Shown here in pieces: positions 7,433 through 16,311 of a DNA stretch of 64,000 nucleotides. How positions within the stretch are numbered: position 1 is the stretch's first letter; every line of letters begins with the position of its first letter. The stretch covers positions 1,116,001 through 1,180,000 of the forward strand of contig NZ_FSQZ01000001.1 in NCBI RefSeq assembly GCF_900129645.1, written 5' to 3'. The notes under the pieces were generated by a model that did not search any database, had not been told where the DNA came from, and was given only the letters and a program-made list of their open reading frames with translations. Source of the DNA: Acetomicrobium flavidum. Lineage in GTDB: Bacteria > Synergistota > Synergistia > Synergistales > Acetomicrobiaceae. The position numbers and the translations under genes are program-made.

Positions 7433-8062
7433 GTGGGAGAAAGTTACGTCTATCTCGAACCTAAAAAGGACAGCGAGGTAAGGTTTACGATCAAAAGATC
7501 GCATTTCATAGGCCACGCCAGGCTTGCCAGATCCGTGGAGCAGGCCAAAGAGATCGTAAGGGAAATATCGATGAAGTATTTGGATGCGACGCACAACTGC
7601 TGGGCCTACAGGGTTGGAGCGGATGTGCCACAAAGACATTGCTCTGACGCCGGAGAGCCCTCCGGAACTGCGGGGAAGCCCATATTGGGCGAAATAGAGC
7701 GAGCAGGATTGACAAATGTTGTGGTCGTCGTCACGCGGTACTTTGGAGGGATAAAGCTTGGAGTCAGGGGTCTCATAGAGGCTTACGGCCAAACGGCGAG
7801 GATGGCCATAGAGGCGGCGGGAGCGGTTCGCAGATTCAAGAGCAAAGTTCTATTGATAGAGCTCCCATATGACAAAGAAGGCCTCATTCGCTTCAAATTT
7901 AAGTCGCTTGCAGCAGAAGATGCCGCATGGCGGGTTTCTTATGGAGAAAATGTCCGCCTATGCGGCGAGATTTCTCTGCCTAACGTCGAAGAAGCAGAGC
8001 GGTTGCTTTTGAGCCTGGCGGGGCAGGGCATCATATTTACCTGGAAATGGCTTGACGATTAA
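7433..8062 (+). CDS. yigZ: YigZ/IMPACT-family protein (UPF0029)
   Basis: Protein of 209 aa with the two-domain YigZ layout: an N-terminal UPF0029 domain (about residues 18-125, with KRSHFIGHA, DATHNCWAYRVG, DAGEPSGTAGKPIL and TRYFGGIKLGVRGLIEAYG) and a C-terminal DUF1949-like domain. The start is a GTG one base after the HIT stop. IMPACT relatives act in translation control in eukaryotes; the bacterial role is unclear. The family assignment is firm, the function is not. Confidence 0.92.
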   Translation: MGESYVYLEPKKDSEVRFTIKRSHFIGHARLARSVEQAKEIVREISMKYLDATHNCWAYRVGADVPQRHCSDAGEPSGTAGKPILGEIERAGLTNVVVVVTRYFGGIKLGVRGLIEAYGQTARMAIEAAGAVRRFKSKVLLIELPYDKEGLIRFKFKSLAAEDAAWRVSYGENVRLCGEISLPNVEEAERLLLSLAGQGIIFTWKWLDD

Positions 8063-8094
8063 GTTTCCCGATTTGTTCGGAGGTGAATGGCTTT

Positions 8095-8667
8095 ATGTCC
8101 GATTTAAAGACAAGGTCCCTGGTGTCGGCAGCTTTGTTCGTATGTCTGACGGCAATAGGAGCCTGGATTCGTATTCCCTTTCCCTTGGTTCCCATGACTC
8201 TCCAGGTACTTTTCGTATTGCTTTCCGGCATGTGCCTGGGGCCAAAATTGGGTGCCATGTCGCAGGCTGCCTATCTGCTAATGGGATTGATGGGCCTGCC
8301 GGTCTTTGCCGGCGCAAGCGGTCCGCATATATTGTTTTCGCCCACCTTTGGCTATTTGGCGGGCTTTATTCTGGCTTCCTACGCAGCGGGTAAGGTATCA
8401 AAAGAAAGGACAAGCCTCCTTGGGCTCCTTGGCTCTTCCGTGGTGGGCCTTTTGGCCATATATGCCTGCGGGACGATCGGCTTGTTCCTTAACTTGAATT
8501 TCATAGTGGGAAAAGACATATCCTTCATCGGAGCAGTTAAAATAGGGGTGCTTCCCTTCCTTCTTGCTGACGGGTTAAAGGCAGCTGCGGCGACCATAGT
8601 GGCCTATCGGGTGGTGCCGCAGCTTTCAAGGATAAAGGCTGGTGCGGAAGCTAAAGGCAAGGCTTGA
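8095..8667 (+). CDS. bioY: Biotin transporter substrate-binding subunit BioY
   Basis: S-component (190 aa) of an ECF-type biotin importer. Six membrane segments are visible with the family motifs IGAWIRIPFPLVPMTLQ near the N-terminus and GLMGLPVFAG in the second segment. The ATG at 8095 follows GGAGGTG (8079-8085); an earlier GTG (8083) would sit inside that site. No EcfA/EcfT genes are nearby, so it uses shared modules or acts alone. Biotin supply fits the biotin-dependent decarboxylase encoded at 23.7-27.3 kb. No BirA operator was recognised. Confidence 0.93.
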   Translation: MSDLKTRSLVSAALFVCLTAIGAWIRIPFPLVPMTLQVLFVLLSGMCLGPKLGAMSQAAYLLMGLMGLPVFAGASGPHILFSPTFGYLAGFILASYAAGKVSKERTSLLGLLGSSVVGLLAIYACGTIGLFLNLNFIVGKDISFIGAVKIGVLPFLLADGLKAAAATIVAYRVVPQLSRIKAGAEAKGKA

Positions 8668-8689
8668 AGCCTTAGCCTGCAGGGTTCCC

Positions 8690-9178
8690 TTATGGCTTTT
8701 GCTGGATCAGGGGTTCTACGAACTGGATCTCGGAGTCCCAAGGAAAGAGTATCCACGTATCCTGGCTTACCTCGGTGATATATGTATCAACGTATGGCTT
8801 TCCGTCGGGCTTGGCGTAAACTGTGGCAAAATGGGCATCGGGGAGCATCTGCCTTACGATCCTGGCGGTCTTTCCCGTATCGACAAGGTCGTCAATGATG
8901 AGGGCATTTTCTCCGTTTATGCCCTCAATGCTCTTTATTATCTTGAGCTCTCCCTGCTGTCTTAGCGTGTAGCTCGATACGCATATGGTATCTACGTAAT
9001 GTATGTCCAATTCCCTGGCTATTATCGCAGCCGGCACCAAACCGCCCCTAACGACGGCGATTATCTTGTCCCACGACCTGCCGCTGTCTATGAGTCGCCA
9101 AGCGAGCGCCCGGCTGTCCCTGTGAAGCTGATCCCAAGAAACTGGATAGGTTCTTCTGTAGCGATTTTTGTCAGCCAT
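8690..9178 (-). CDS. gpt: Xanthine-guanine phosphoribosyltransferase
   Basis: Purine salvage enzyme of 162 aa that joins xanthine, guanine or hypoxanthine to PRPP. The PRPP-binding loop ALIIDDLVDTGKTA (about residues 92-105) is intact, preceded by the AVVRGGLVPA loop (41-50), and the C-terminus has the WILFPWDSE sequence typical of the Gpt branch rather than Hpt. It is convergent with bioY and divergent from the nucleoside importer, which suits a purine salvage neighbourhood. Confidence 0.92.
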   Translation of the reverse strand: MADKNRYRRTYPVSWDQLHRDSRALAWRLIDSGRSWDKIIAVVRGGLVPAAIIARELDIHYVDTICVSSYTLRQQGELKIIKSIEGINGENALIIDDLVDTGKTARIVRQMLPDAHFATVYAKPDGKPYVDTYITEVSQDTWILFPWDSEIQFVEPLIQQKP

Positions 9179-9377
9179 GTTGCATCCCCTCTTAACTTTT
9201 TTCTTTTAAAAAGCAATGTATACCCTGTTGACATTCAAGGCGATCGAAGAAACATGCTATATACGCAAGCTTTTGGTATAGTGTTATTAAAGGATTTACT
9301 TAATTGAATAGAGCCAAAAAAGACGGTAAAATTTTAGCATAAAGATTATAACATAATTCACAACAGGAGGTTGAGGA

Positions 9378-10463
9378 ATGATGAAGAGGTTTTTCCCGGC
9401 AATTGCTCTTCTGGCAGTCATCCTATTTTGCGCCCCCCTCATGGCCTTTGAGGCCGTACCTGCCGACAAGCTCAAAGCGGCATGGCTTTATAACGGTCCC
9501 ATAGGCGACGGCGGATGGACTTACATGCACGACCTTGGAAGGCTTGATGTAGAAAAGGCCTTTCCTCAGGTCAAGACCATGTACGTCGAGTCCGTGCCCG
9601 AGGGGCCCGACTCCGTAAGGGCCATGGAAAACTTCATCAGGAACGGTGCCAAGGTCATCTTTGCCACTTCCTTCGGCTACATGGATTACGTCCAGGAGGT
9701 TGCTTCCCGACATCCCGACGTGATCTTCATGCACTGCTCCGGATTCAAGATGGCCGATAACGTGGGCGTCTACTTCGGCCGCATGTATCAGGCTAGATAT
9801 CTGTCCGGACTCATAGCCGGAAGCATGACGAAGAAAAACGTGATCGGTTTTGTGGCCGCACACCCCATCCCTGAAGTGGTGAGGGGGCTTAACGCCTTTG
9901 CCCTGGGAGTGCGCAAGGCCAACCCTAATGCCAAGATAAAGGTAGTGTGGCTCTTCTCGTGGATAGATCCCGGCAAGGAGAAGGAAGCAGCCAAGGCCTT
10001 GGTCGATGCCGGGGCGGATGTGCTTGCGATGCATGCTAACACCGGCTCCGTTCCCCAGGCAGCGGAAGAAGCCGGCGTCTATGTGGTGGGCTACAACAAC
10101 GACATGTCGAGATATGCCCCCACCAAACACCTCACGGCTCCCGTCTGGAACTGGGGCGTCGTATATAAGTACACCATAGATAAGGTCATCAAAGGAACCT
10201 GGAAGCCCGAGAACATATGGTGGGGCCTGGATAAAGGCATGGTCGGCCTTGCCCCCTACAGCAAGGACGTTCCCGACAGCGCCAAAAAGCTCGTAGAAAG
10301 CGAAAGACAGCGCATAATCTCCGGCAAGTGGGACGTATTTGAAGGGCCCATCAAGGACAACCAGGGCAAGCTCAGGGTAAAGCAGGGCGAGAGGTTGACG
10401 GATCAGGATTTGCTTTCCATGAACTGGCTTGTCGAGGGCGTTGAAGGTGAACTTCCTAAATAA
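9378..10463 (+). CDS. BMP-family nucleoside-binding protein (PnrA-like)
   Basis: Exported solute-binding protein of 361 aa. A signal peptide covers about residues 1-23 (cleavage near MAFEA); no lipobox cysteine is obvious. The Bmp/PnrA domain follows, with the hallmark GPIGDGGWTYMHDLGR near the N-terminus and GYNNDMSRYAP in the second lobe. AGGAGG precedes the ATG. It is the first gene of a four-gene ABC importer whose ATPase and two permeases follow in order, matching known purine-nucleoside importers. Nucleoside specificity is inferred from the family. Confidence 0.92.
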   Translation: MMKRFFPAIALLAVILFCAPLMAFEAVPADKLKAAWLYNGPIGDGGWTYMHDLGRLDVEKAFPQVKTMYVESVPEGPDSVRAMENFIRNGAKVIFATSFGYMDYVQEVASRHPDVIFMHCSGFKMADNVGVYFGRMYQARYLSGLIAGSMTKKNVIGFVAAHPIPEVVRGLNAFALGVRKANPNAKIKVVWLFSWIDPGKEKEAAKALVDAGADVLAMHANTGSVPQAAEEAGVYVVGYNNDMSRYAPTKHLTAPVWNWGVVYKYTIDKVIKGTWKPENIWWGLDKGMVGLAPYSKDVPDSAKKLVESERQRIISGKWDVFEGPIKDNQGKLRVKQGERLTDQDLLSMNWLVEGVEGELPK

Positions 10464-10483
10464 TAAATAGTTCAAAAATCTAA

Positions 10484-10514
10484 AAGGGGCATGCAGCTTT
10501 TTTGCATGCCCCTT
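10484..10514 (+). terminator. Intra-operon hairpin after the binding-protein gene
   Basis: Arms AAGGGGCATGCA (10484-10495) and TGCATGCCCCTT (10503-10514) form a perfect 12-bp stem with a T-rich 7-nt loop. There is no T-run after it and the ATPase gene begins shortly afterwards, so it likely stabilises the upstream mRNA or attenuates transcription, raising binding protein over transporter. Confidence 0.7.
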
Positions 10515-10530
10515 AAGGTTGGTGTTACGG

Positions 10531-12060
10531 GTGGAGGACAAATATTTAGTGAAGATGCGCGGAATTACCAAATCCTTTTATGGGATGAAGGCAAATGACT
10601 GCGTCGATTTCGATCTAAGGGGCGGAGAGGTCCACGCCCTTCTTGGGGAAAACGGAGCCGGCAAAAGCACGCTCATGAGCGTGCTGTGCGGATTGTATCA
10701 CCCCGACGAGGGGACCATAGAGGTGGAAGGCCAAAGGGTCGAATTTCGCTCTCCGCGAGACGCCATATCAAGAGGTATCGGCATAGTACATCAGCATTTC
10801 ATGTTGGTCCCAAGCCTTACCGTGTGGGAAAACTTGGTATTGGGAAGCAAGGATCTGCCCTTTGTAGTCAACGAAGACGCCATTTGCGAGAGGATCAAGG
10901 ACCTCTCGCAGCGCTACGGTCTTGATGTTGACCCCAGTGCGCCGATATGGACCCTTTCCATAGGCGAACAGCAACGGGTGGCCATATTGCGCATGCTCTA
11001 TCATGAAGCCAAGATATTGATCCTGGACGAGCCGACCTCGGTGCTTACCCCCCAGGAGATCGAACATCTATTTTCAACAATTAAACACATGAAGAAAGAA
11101 GGCTACGGCATAATTTTCATCTCCCATAAGTTAAGGGAAGTTTTCGAGATCTCCGACAGGATAACCGTGTTGCGAAGAGGGAAGGTCGTCGGCTCCCTGA
11201 ATGCCCGGGAAGCCACTCCGGAAATGTTGGCGGAGATGATGGTTGGCTCATCCGATACGGGCGAGATCCCAAGGACAAAAAAGAGCCCCGCAACGAAGGG
11301 TAAGCCCATCTTGATAGCGGAAGGTTTAGTCGTCAGAAATGACAAGGGGCTAGTTGCCGTCGACGGAGTTTCTTTTACCTTAAGGGAGGGGCAAATATTC
11401 GGCATAGCAGGCGTCAGCGGTAATGGCCAGGGAGAGCTTGCAGAAGCATTGGCAGGCATGCGAAGGATCGAGAGTGGGAAGCTATATTTGGTGACCGAGG
11501 ATGTGACTTCGGCCTCCGCGAGGCACATGGTAGATCTGGGTGTCAAATACGTTCCGGCCGATCGAAAGGGTGTTGGACTGGTCCCGAACATGAACGTGGC
11601 TGAAAATGTGGCCCTTAGAAAATATTGGCATTCCCCTTACAGCAAGGGCTTTTTTATAGATTGGGATGAGGTTCATAGGCACAGCAAGTCGTTGGTGGAA
11701 AGCTATGAAATACTTACGCCCGGGCTTGACGTGCCCGTGAGAATGCTGTCGGGGGGCAACCAACAGAAGCTGATTTTGGCAAGGGAGCTCTCCGATAACC
11801 TTAGGCTGCTTGTTGCCATGCAACCCACATGGGGACTGGACGTCAAGGCCACGGCCTTCGTGAGGGAAAAGCTCATGTCGGCCAGGGCCGAGGGCGCAGC
11901 GGTATTGCTCATATCGGAGGACCTCGACGAGCTTCTGGCCTTAAGCGACGAACTTGCTGTTATCTACCGGGGAAAGATCATGGGCATCCTGGAAGGACCC
12001 GGGGCAGGGGACATTGAAAGGATTGGGCTTATGATGGCAGGCATTTCATCCAACTCTTGA
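10531..12060 (+). CDS. Nucleoside ABC transporter ATPase (duplicated, BMP-associated)
   Basis: Double ATPase of about 509 aa. The N-terminal half has Walker A GENGAGKST (about residues 39-47), signature LSIGEQQRV and Walker B ILILDEPTSVLTP. The C-terminal half is degenerate as in sugar and nucleoside importers: GVSGNGQGE in place of Walker A, an intact LSGGNQQK signature, and MQPTWGLDV where DEPTRGLD is usual. The start is uncertain: TTG 10519, GTG 10522, GTG 10531 and GTG 10549 are all in frame and none has an ideal ribosome site. Confidence 0.93.
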   Translation: MEDKYLVKMRGITKSFYGMKANDCVDFDLRGGEVHALLGENGAGKSTLMSVLCGLYHPDEGTIEVEGQRVEFRSPRDAISRGIGIVHQHFMLVPSLTVWENLVLGSKDLPFVVNEDAICERIKDLSQRYGLDVDPSAPIWTLSIGEQQRVAILRMLYHEAKILILDEPTSVLTPQEIEHLFSTIKHMKKEGYGIIFISHKLREVFEISDRITVLRRGKVVGSLNAREATPEMLAEMMVGSSDTGEIPRTKKSPATKGKPILIAEGLVVRNDKGLVAVDGVSFTLREGQIFGIAGVSGNGQGELAEALAGMRRIESGKLYLVTEDVTSASARHMVDLGVKYVPADRKGVGLVPNMNVAENVALRKYWHSPYSKGFFIDWDEVHRHSKSLVESYEILTPGLDVPVRMLSGGNQQKLILARELSDNLRLLVAMQPTWGLDVKATAFVREKLMSARAEGAAVLLISEDLDELLALSDELAVIYRGKIMGILEGPGAGDIERIGLMMAGISSNS

Positions 12061-12075
12061 GGGGGAAGTTGTTCG

Positions 12076-13140
12076 ATGAGGATAAAGATCGAAAAGCGCT
12101 TTTATATAACCAAATGGCAAGAGACCCTTATAATTTCGGCATCGATCGTCCTTGCCTTCTTCAGTGGAGCAGTGGTGTTGCACTTCTTGGGCGTCTCCCC
12201 CCTTGAGGCCTACGGGATGATGATAAAGGGGTCGCTAAGTGACTTTTACGGGATCAGCGAGACGGTGGCAAAGACCATTCCCCTTACCATGTGCTCCCTT
12301 GCCGTTGCACTTTCCTTTACCATGGTGGTCTGGAACATAGGAGCCGAGGGTCAATTCGTCTTGGGGGCTTTGGCCTGTACGGCCTTGGTCAGGTACATGG
12401 ATATCGATAATCCCTTGATAATGTTGGCGGCCATGGGGATCGTCGCTTCCATTGCAGGGGGGCTCTGGGGCGGCTTTGCGGGGTTTTTAAAGGCCAAGTG
12501 GAACGTCAACGAGATCATAACGACCTTGATGATGAACTATATCGCCATACTTTTGCTCCAGTATTTCGTCTACGGGTCGTGGCGAGATCCGACCAGCCTG
12601 GGTTTTCCCATGACGCCCCTTTTCCCTGAGGGCGCCCGCCTTCCGCAATTTTTCGGTACTCGAATCCATGCCGGCATATTTTTTGCTCTAGTCCTTGCAG
12701 TTCTCATTTGGGTGGTCGTAAGGAAAGGCGTATGGGGCTACGAAATAAGGGTCAGCGGACAAAATCCTAAGGCAGCAGATTATGCCGGCATAAGGTCTGC
12801 ACGAAACGTTATGTTGGTGATGTTCATATCCGGTGCCATAGCCGGGCTTGCCGGAATGGCCGAAATGGCGGGTCTGCACAGGCGTTTGCAGCCCGGATTT
12901 GCGATCGGCTACGGATACACGGCCATAATAATTGCCTGGCTTGCAAGGCTTCATCCCGTCACGATAATTTTCGTCTCCTTTTTGTTTGGAGCCCTCTTCG
13001 TTGGCGGAGAGAACCTGCAAATTGCCATGCGCCTTCCCCTTTCGAGCGTCCAGATACTCCAGGGATTAATATTGTTTTTCCTGCTGGGAGGGGAGTTCTT
13101 CAGGAACTACAGAATAAGCCTTACTTTCAAGAAGAGGTGA
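12076..13140 (+). CDS. Nucleoside ABC transporter permease (first)
   Basis: Membrane protein of 354 aa from the BPD_transp_2 family (YufP/NupP-like). About nine hydrophobic segments are visible. The segment FTMVVWNIGAEGQFVLGALA is typical of the first BMP-linked permease, as are the coupling loop RVSGQNPKAADYAGIRSA and GAIAGLAGMAEM. AGGGGGAAG precedes the ATG, 15 nt after the ATPase stop. It pairs with the second permease that starts 6 nt after its end. Confidence 0.93.
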   Translation: MRIKIEKRFYITKWQETLIISASIVLAFFSGAVVLHFLGVSPLEAYGMMIKGSLSDFYGISETVAKTIPLTMCSLAVALSFTMVVWNIGAEGQFVLGALACTALVRYMDIDNPLIMLAAMGIVASIAGGLWGGFAGFLKAKWNVNEIITTLMMNYIAILLLQYFVYGSWRDPTSLGFPMTPLFPEGARLPQFFGTRIHAGIFFALVLAVLIWVVVRKGVWGYEIRVSGQNPKAADYAGIRSARNVMLVMFISGAIAGLAGMAEMAGLHRRLQPGFAIGYGYTAIIIAWLARLHPVTIIFVSFLFGALFVGGENLQIAMRLPLSSVQILQGLILFFLLGGEFFRNYRISLTFKKR

Positions 13141-13146
13141 TCAGCG

Positions 13147-14076
13147 ATGGAGTTGATCGTCCCAATTTTGGCAGCTGCCGTTAGAAGCGGCACCCCGATA
13201 CTATACGCGACCCTTGGCGAGATAATTACCGAAAAATCGGGCGTGTTAAACCTTGGGTTGGAGGGGGTAATGCTCATAGGTGCCTTTACGGGATTCATCG
13301 TGACGTACGATACGGGCTCTTGCCTTTACGGCCTGATGGTCGCATTTTTGGTGGGCATCCTGGTTAACCTCATACATGCCTTTTTATGTATATCGCTGAA
13401 GGCAAACCAGGTCATATCCGGCCTTGCCATGACCATGTTCGGAACGGGGGTAAGCTCCTTGCTCGGGAGGGGTTACGTGGGAGAGACCATAGAGGGAATT
13501 AACGTCTTGGCGTTGCCGGGACTGTCGTCCATTCCCCTGTTGGGGCCTGTGCTGTTTAGCCAGGACGTGATGGTCTATCTTTCCTACATAATGGTGTTTG
13601 TCGTATGGTTTTTGATCTTCAGGACGAAGTTTGGCCTCATGATCAGGGCGGTAGGCGACAGCCCGCTTTCTGCGGAAGCTGCCGGCATTTCGGTCTCGGC
13701 AGTAAGATATATTGCGACCCTTCTTGGAGGAGGGTTCGTTTCCTTAGGCGGGGCCTATATGTCCGTCGTTTACAGCCACATGTGGGTGGACCTCATGACA
13801 GCAGGAAGGGGTTGGATAGCCGTTGCTCTGGTCATATTTGCCATCTGGCATCCCTTTAGGGCCGCTTTGGGTTCATACCTCTTTGGTGGGGTAGAGGCCC
13901 TTCAGATGAGGATACAGGCTGGGGGTACTACTATTCCTGCACCTCTGCTGATGATGCTTCCCTACATTCTCACCATAGCCGTGCTGGTAATCATATCGAT
14001 CTCAAAGGGAAAGGGCAGGTTTTTGGGCGCTCCCGGGGCGTTGGGCTTGCCCTTTTACAGGGAAGAGAGGGAATAG
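13147..14076 (+). CDS. Nucleoside ABC transporter permease (second)
   Basis: Membrane protein of 309 aa (YufQ/NupQ-like). The sequence LGEIITEKSGVLNLGLEGVMLIGA near the N-terminus is the family hallmark, and the coupling loop is RAVGDSPLSAEAAGISV. About 8-9 membrane segments are visible. It closes the four-gene nucleoside importer and is followed within 20 nt by a strong terminator. Confidence 0.93.
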   Translation: MELIVPILAAAVRSGTPILYATLGEIITEKSGVLNLGLEGVMLIGAFTGFIVTYDTGSCLYGLMVAFLVGILVNLIHAFLCISLKANQVISGLAMTMFGTGVSSLLGRGYVGETIEGINVLALPGLSSIPLLGPVLFSQDVMVYLSYIMVFVVWFLIFRTKFGLMIRAVGDSPLSAEAAGISVSAVRYIATLLGGGFVSLGGAYMSVVYSHMWVDLMTAGRGWIAVALVIFAIWHPFRAALGSYLFGGVEALQMRIQAGGTTIPAPLLMMLPYILTIAVLVIISISKGKGRFLGAPGALGLPFYREERE

Positions 14077-14095
14077 CCCTTATCGTGGAAGATCG

Positions 14096-14140
14096 GATGG
14101 CGCCGCTTCGCTCTATCGGGCGGCGCCATCTTCGTATTTT
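14096..14140 (+). terminator. Rho-independent terminator of the nucleoside importer operon
   Basis: A perfect 11-bp GC-rich stem (GATGGCGCCGC 14096-14106 with GCGGCGCCATC 14120-14130) is followed by the T-rich stretch TTCGTATTTT. Confidence 0.85.
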
Positions 14141-14250
14141 GTTCAGTTATTATGGTTATTCTGGGTTTGTGGCCTTAAAAAGTCAACATTGGTCAGTTTC
14201 TTTTTACGCTTTATATGTCTTTTCCAATCACGGATCAAATGGCCTAGATC

Positions 14251-14310
14251 TCATTTTTGCTCTTTCGCCTGTATAAATGCTAATGTGCCATCCTTATCAA
14301 CGACAAACAT
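14251..14310 (-). pseudogene. Possible decayed coding remnant in the 14.1-14.5 kb gap
   Basis: The 427-nt gap 14077-14503 holds the terminator at its left end and no intact gene. On the minus strand a 19-residue frame (MFVVDKDGTLAFIQAKEQK, stop at 14251) looks protein-like, and a second frame just upstream reads KNTKGIWKSLIIQC before a stop, as if one gene had been frameshifted. I do not recognise the family. This may be chance. Confidence 0.22.
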
Positions 14311-14503
14311 GGCACTGTATAATTAAAGATTTCCATATGCCCTTGGTATTCTTATCCTGCGCAGCATGCCCATGGATCAAGGCCTTGATTAGCTTAAGGG
14401 TATATGATGGCTCGTGACGTTTTGGAGAATTTCTTGGCAAATTTTGCCGTATAAAGCGTAAGAAATAGTTGATCAATATTGACCTAATGAGGAGGGCGGA
14501 TCG

Positions 14504-15682
14504 ATGGGATCGAAAGCTTTAATAAATGGAGGGTTTAAAGTTTGCGAAGATCCTCTGATAACGGGACGTTTCTTGAATAGACGGAATCGCTTCGTGGTCC
14601 AGGTGGATATGGAGGGTTGTACCACCTTTGCCTACCTGCCCAACCCGGGAAGGCTGTGGGAGATACTTTTGCCCGGAACGTCCTTGCTGCTTGTCCCCTC
14701 GAAAGGGGAGTTGCCCTATACCGTTATGGCTGCCAGGCGCTTGGGCGATTGGGTCTTGCTCCATACCCATTTGGCAAACGACGTGGTCGAGCATCTGCTG
14801 CGCAAGGGCTTTATATCCAGGTTTGCCGGTGCGGAAATCGTAAAAAGGGAAGTCGCCCTTGGCAGGAGTCGCATAGACTTCCTGCTGAAGATGAGGGGAG
14901 AAGAGGTTTTTCTTGAAGTTAAGTCCTGTACGCTTTTCGGACGTCACGTGGCGGCCTTTCCTGACGCTGTGACCGCAAGGGGCAAAAAACACGTTGAAGA
15001 GTTGGCCACGCTGGCAGGGCAAGGCCGGAAGGCAGCAATACTTTTTTTGATAAATTCCGCCAAGCCGGAGGCGTTCGTCCCTGATTATCATACGGACCTG
15101 GAATTTGCCCGTTCTTTGATCGCACATCGCGACGCAATAGATGTGATACCTATAGGCTTAAGCTGGAACGATGACATGACGCCTCGCTTGTTGTCGGAGG
15201 ATATTTTGGTTCCCTGGGATTTTTTGAAAGGTGAAGCCAAAGATGAGGGAGCCTACATAACCATATTTGAGTTCGACGAATTTCACGATATCGAGGTCGG
15301 CTCTTTGGGAAAGATCAAGTTGCGACCCGGCTTTTACGCCTACGTGGGCTCGGCTGCCAGAAACCTGACGGCCAGGGTCAACAGGCATTCCAGGAAGACG
15401 AAGGCCCATCACTGGCACGTGGACTTCATGTGCGAGGTTGCCAAGTCCGTGTTGAGCCTTCCCGTGAGGACGCAGGATGACGTAGAATGCGCGCTGGCAT
15501 CCCGTTTGTCGGCAATATCAAGCTGCGCCGTGGAAGCTTTTGGCTCAAGCGACTGCAGCTGCAGGTCCCATCTTTTTTATTTTCCGATCCACCCCCTAAG
15601 GACGTCGAAGTTTATGGATATGCTCATATATTTCCGCTTCGACAGGCTTTGGGATAAAATAAAGGCCCAAGGACAGGGATAA
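14504..15682 (+). CDS. sfsA: SfsA nuclease fused to a C-terminal DUF123 (GIY-YIG-like) domain
   Basis: Protein of 392 aa with two nuclease-like domains. Residues 1-240 are SfsA: PNPGRLWEILLPG (46-58), then the PD-(D/E)XK-type active site with Asp125 (RIDFLLK) and the ExK pair Glu138/Lys140 (FLEVKSC), then GKKHVEEL and the C-terminal ILVPWD. Residues about 248-385 match DUF123: GAYITIFEF, GFYAYVGSA (276-284), RVNRHSRKTKAHHWHVDF and the SSDCSCRSHLFYF segment. SfsA alone is about 230-240 aa, so this is a true fusion. SfsA binds and cuts nucleic acid; DUF123 is related to GIY-YIG endonucleases. GAGGAGGGCGG precedes the ATG. It lies upstream of a uracil-DNA glycosylase, suggesting a DNA repair or processing role. 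Confidence 0.9.
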   Translation: MGSKALINGGFKVCEDPLITGRFLNRRNRFVVQVDMEGCTTFAYLPNPGRLWEILLPGTSLLLVPSKGELPYTVMAARRLGDWVLLHTHLANDVVEHLLRKGFISRFAGAEIVKREVALGRSRIDFLLKMRGEEVFLEVKSCTLFGRHVAAFPDAVTARGKKHVEELATLAGQGRKAAILFLINSAKPEAFVPDYHTDLEFARSLIAHRDAIDVIPIGLSWNDDMTPRLLSEDILVPWDFLKGEAKDEGAYITIFEFDEFHDIEVGSLGKIKLRPGFYAYVGSAARNLTARVNRHSRKTKAHHWHVDFMCEVAKSVLSLPVRTQDDVECALASRLSAISSCAVEAFGSSDCSCRSHLFYFPIHPLRTSKFMDMLIYFRFDRLWDKIKAQGQG

Positions 15683-15720
15683 AGTTTTACGCGAAGGAGC
15701 AATGGGATAAATTTAGGGCA

Positions 15721-16311
15721 TTGTCGAACATGTGTGATGTCGAAGTTTTGGCGTCTATGATAAAAAGCTGCAACAGGTGCGATTTGGCCTTAAACCGAAA
15801 GGGTGCCGTTCCCGGGGAGGGGCCGACAGGTGCCCGCATCCTTTTAGTAGGGCAGGCCCCCTTCGATGCGGAGCAGATAAACGGCAGGCCCTTCTGGGGG
15901 GTGACGGGGTCTTTTTTGCGCTATCTTCTTGGAAGGGGAGGGGTCAAGTTTTACGACTGCTGGCGGACGAATTTGCTAAAATGCCCTCTGCCCCGTTACG
16001 GAAGGCCGAAGTGGCGTCAAGTATATGCCTGCCTTCCCTACCTCAAAGAGGAGCTTCGCTTGGTAAGGCCCGGGATCATAGTGCCTCTGGGCAAATGGGC
16101 CACAAAGGGCATTATGCACCTTTTTGGCATCCCCAGACCCGAAAAGAACTCCATGATCCCTCAAATGTTCGGGAAACCGTTGTATGTGGAAGATTACATT
16201 ATCTTTCCCCTTCCCCATCCGGCATCTCTCATATACAGGTCCACCCTCTGGAATCCGACGGTGGACTTGTTCGAGGGGTTTGGCGAATTTTTGTTACATG
16301 AGCTTAATTAG
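15721..16311 (+). CDS. Uracil-DNA glycosylase, family 4 type
   Basis: Fe-S uracil-DNA glycosylase of about 196 aa that removes uracil from DNA. Four cysteines fit the family 4 cluster: Cys17, Cys20 (CNRC), Cys88 and Cys104. The active-site motif reads VGQAPFDAEQINGRPFWG (about residues 43-60), where GEAPG is usual, and the second motif is HPASLIYR. The variant QAPFDAE may indicate a divergent subgroup (family 5 also uses variants), so substrate range is not certain. TTG 15721 and ATG 15730 are both possible starts. The stop overlaps the tenA stop by 4 nt (convergent). Confidence 0.87.
   Translation: MSNMCDVEVLASMIKSCNRCDLALNRKGAVPGEGPTGARILLVGQAPFDAEQINGRPFWGVTGSFLRYLLGRGGVKFYDCWRTNLLKCPLPRYGRPKWRQVYACLPYLKEELRLVRPGIIVPLGKWATKGIMHLFGIPRPEKNSMIPQMFGKPLYVEDYIIFPLPHPASLIYRSTLWNPTVDLFEGFGEFLLHELN

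Noticed and set aside
9261-9282. PurR-like box before the nucleoside importer (ACGCAA-CTTTTGG)
   Set aside because: Only the left half resembles the enterobacterial PurR site and the organism is not a gammaproteobacterium.
9423-10571. A 382-codon open frame on the minus strand opposite the BMP-binding-protein gene
   Set aside because: Antisense shadow of a well-supported gene, with no domain motifs or ribosome site.
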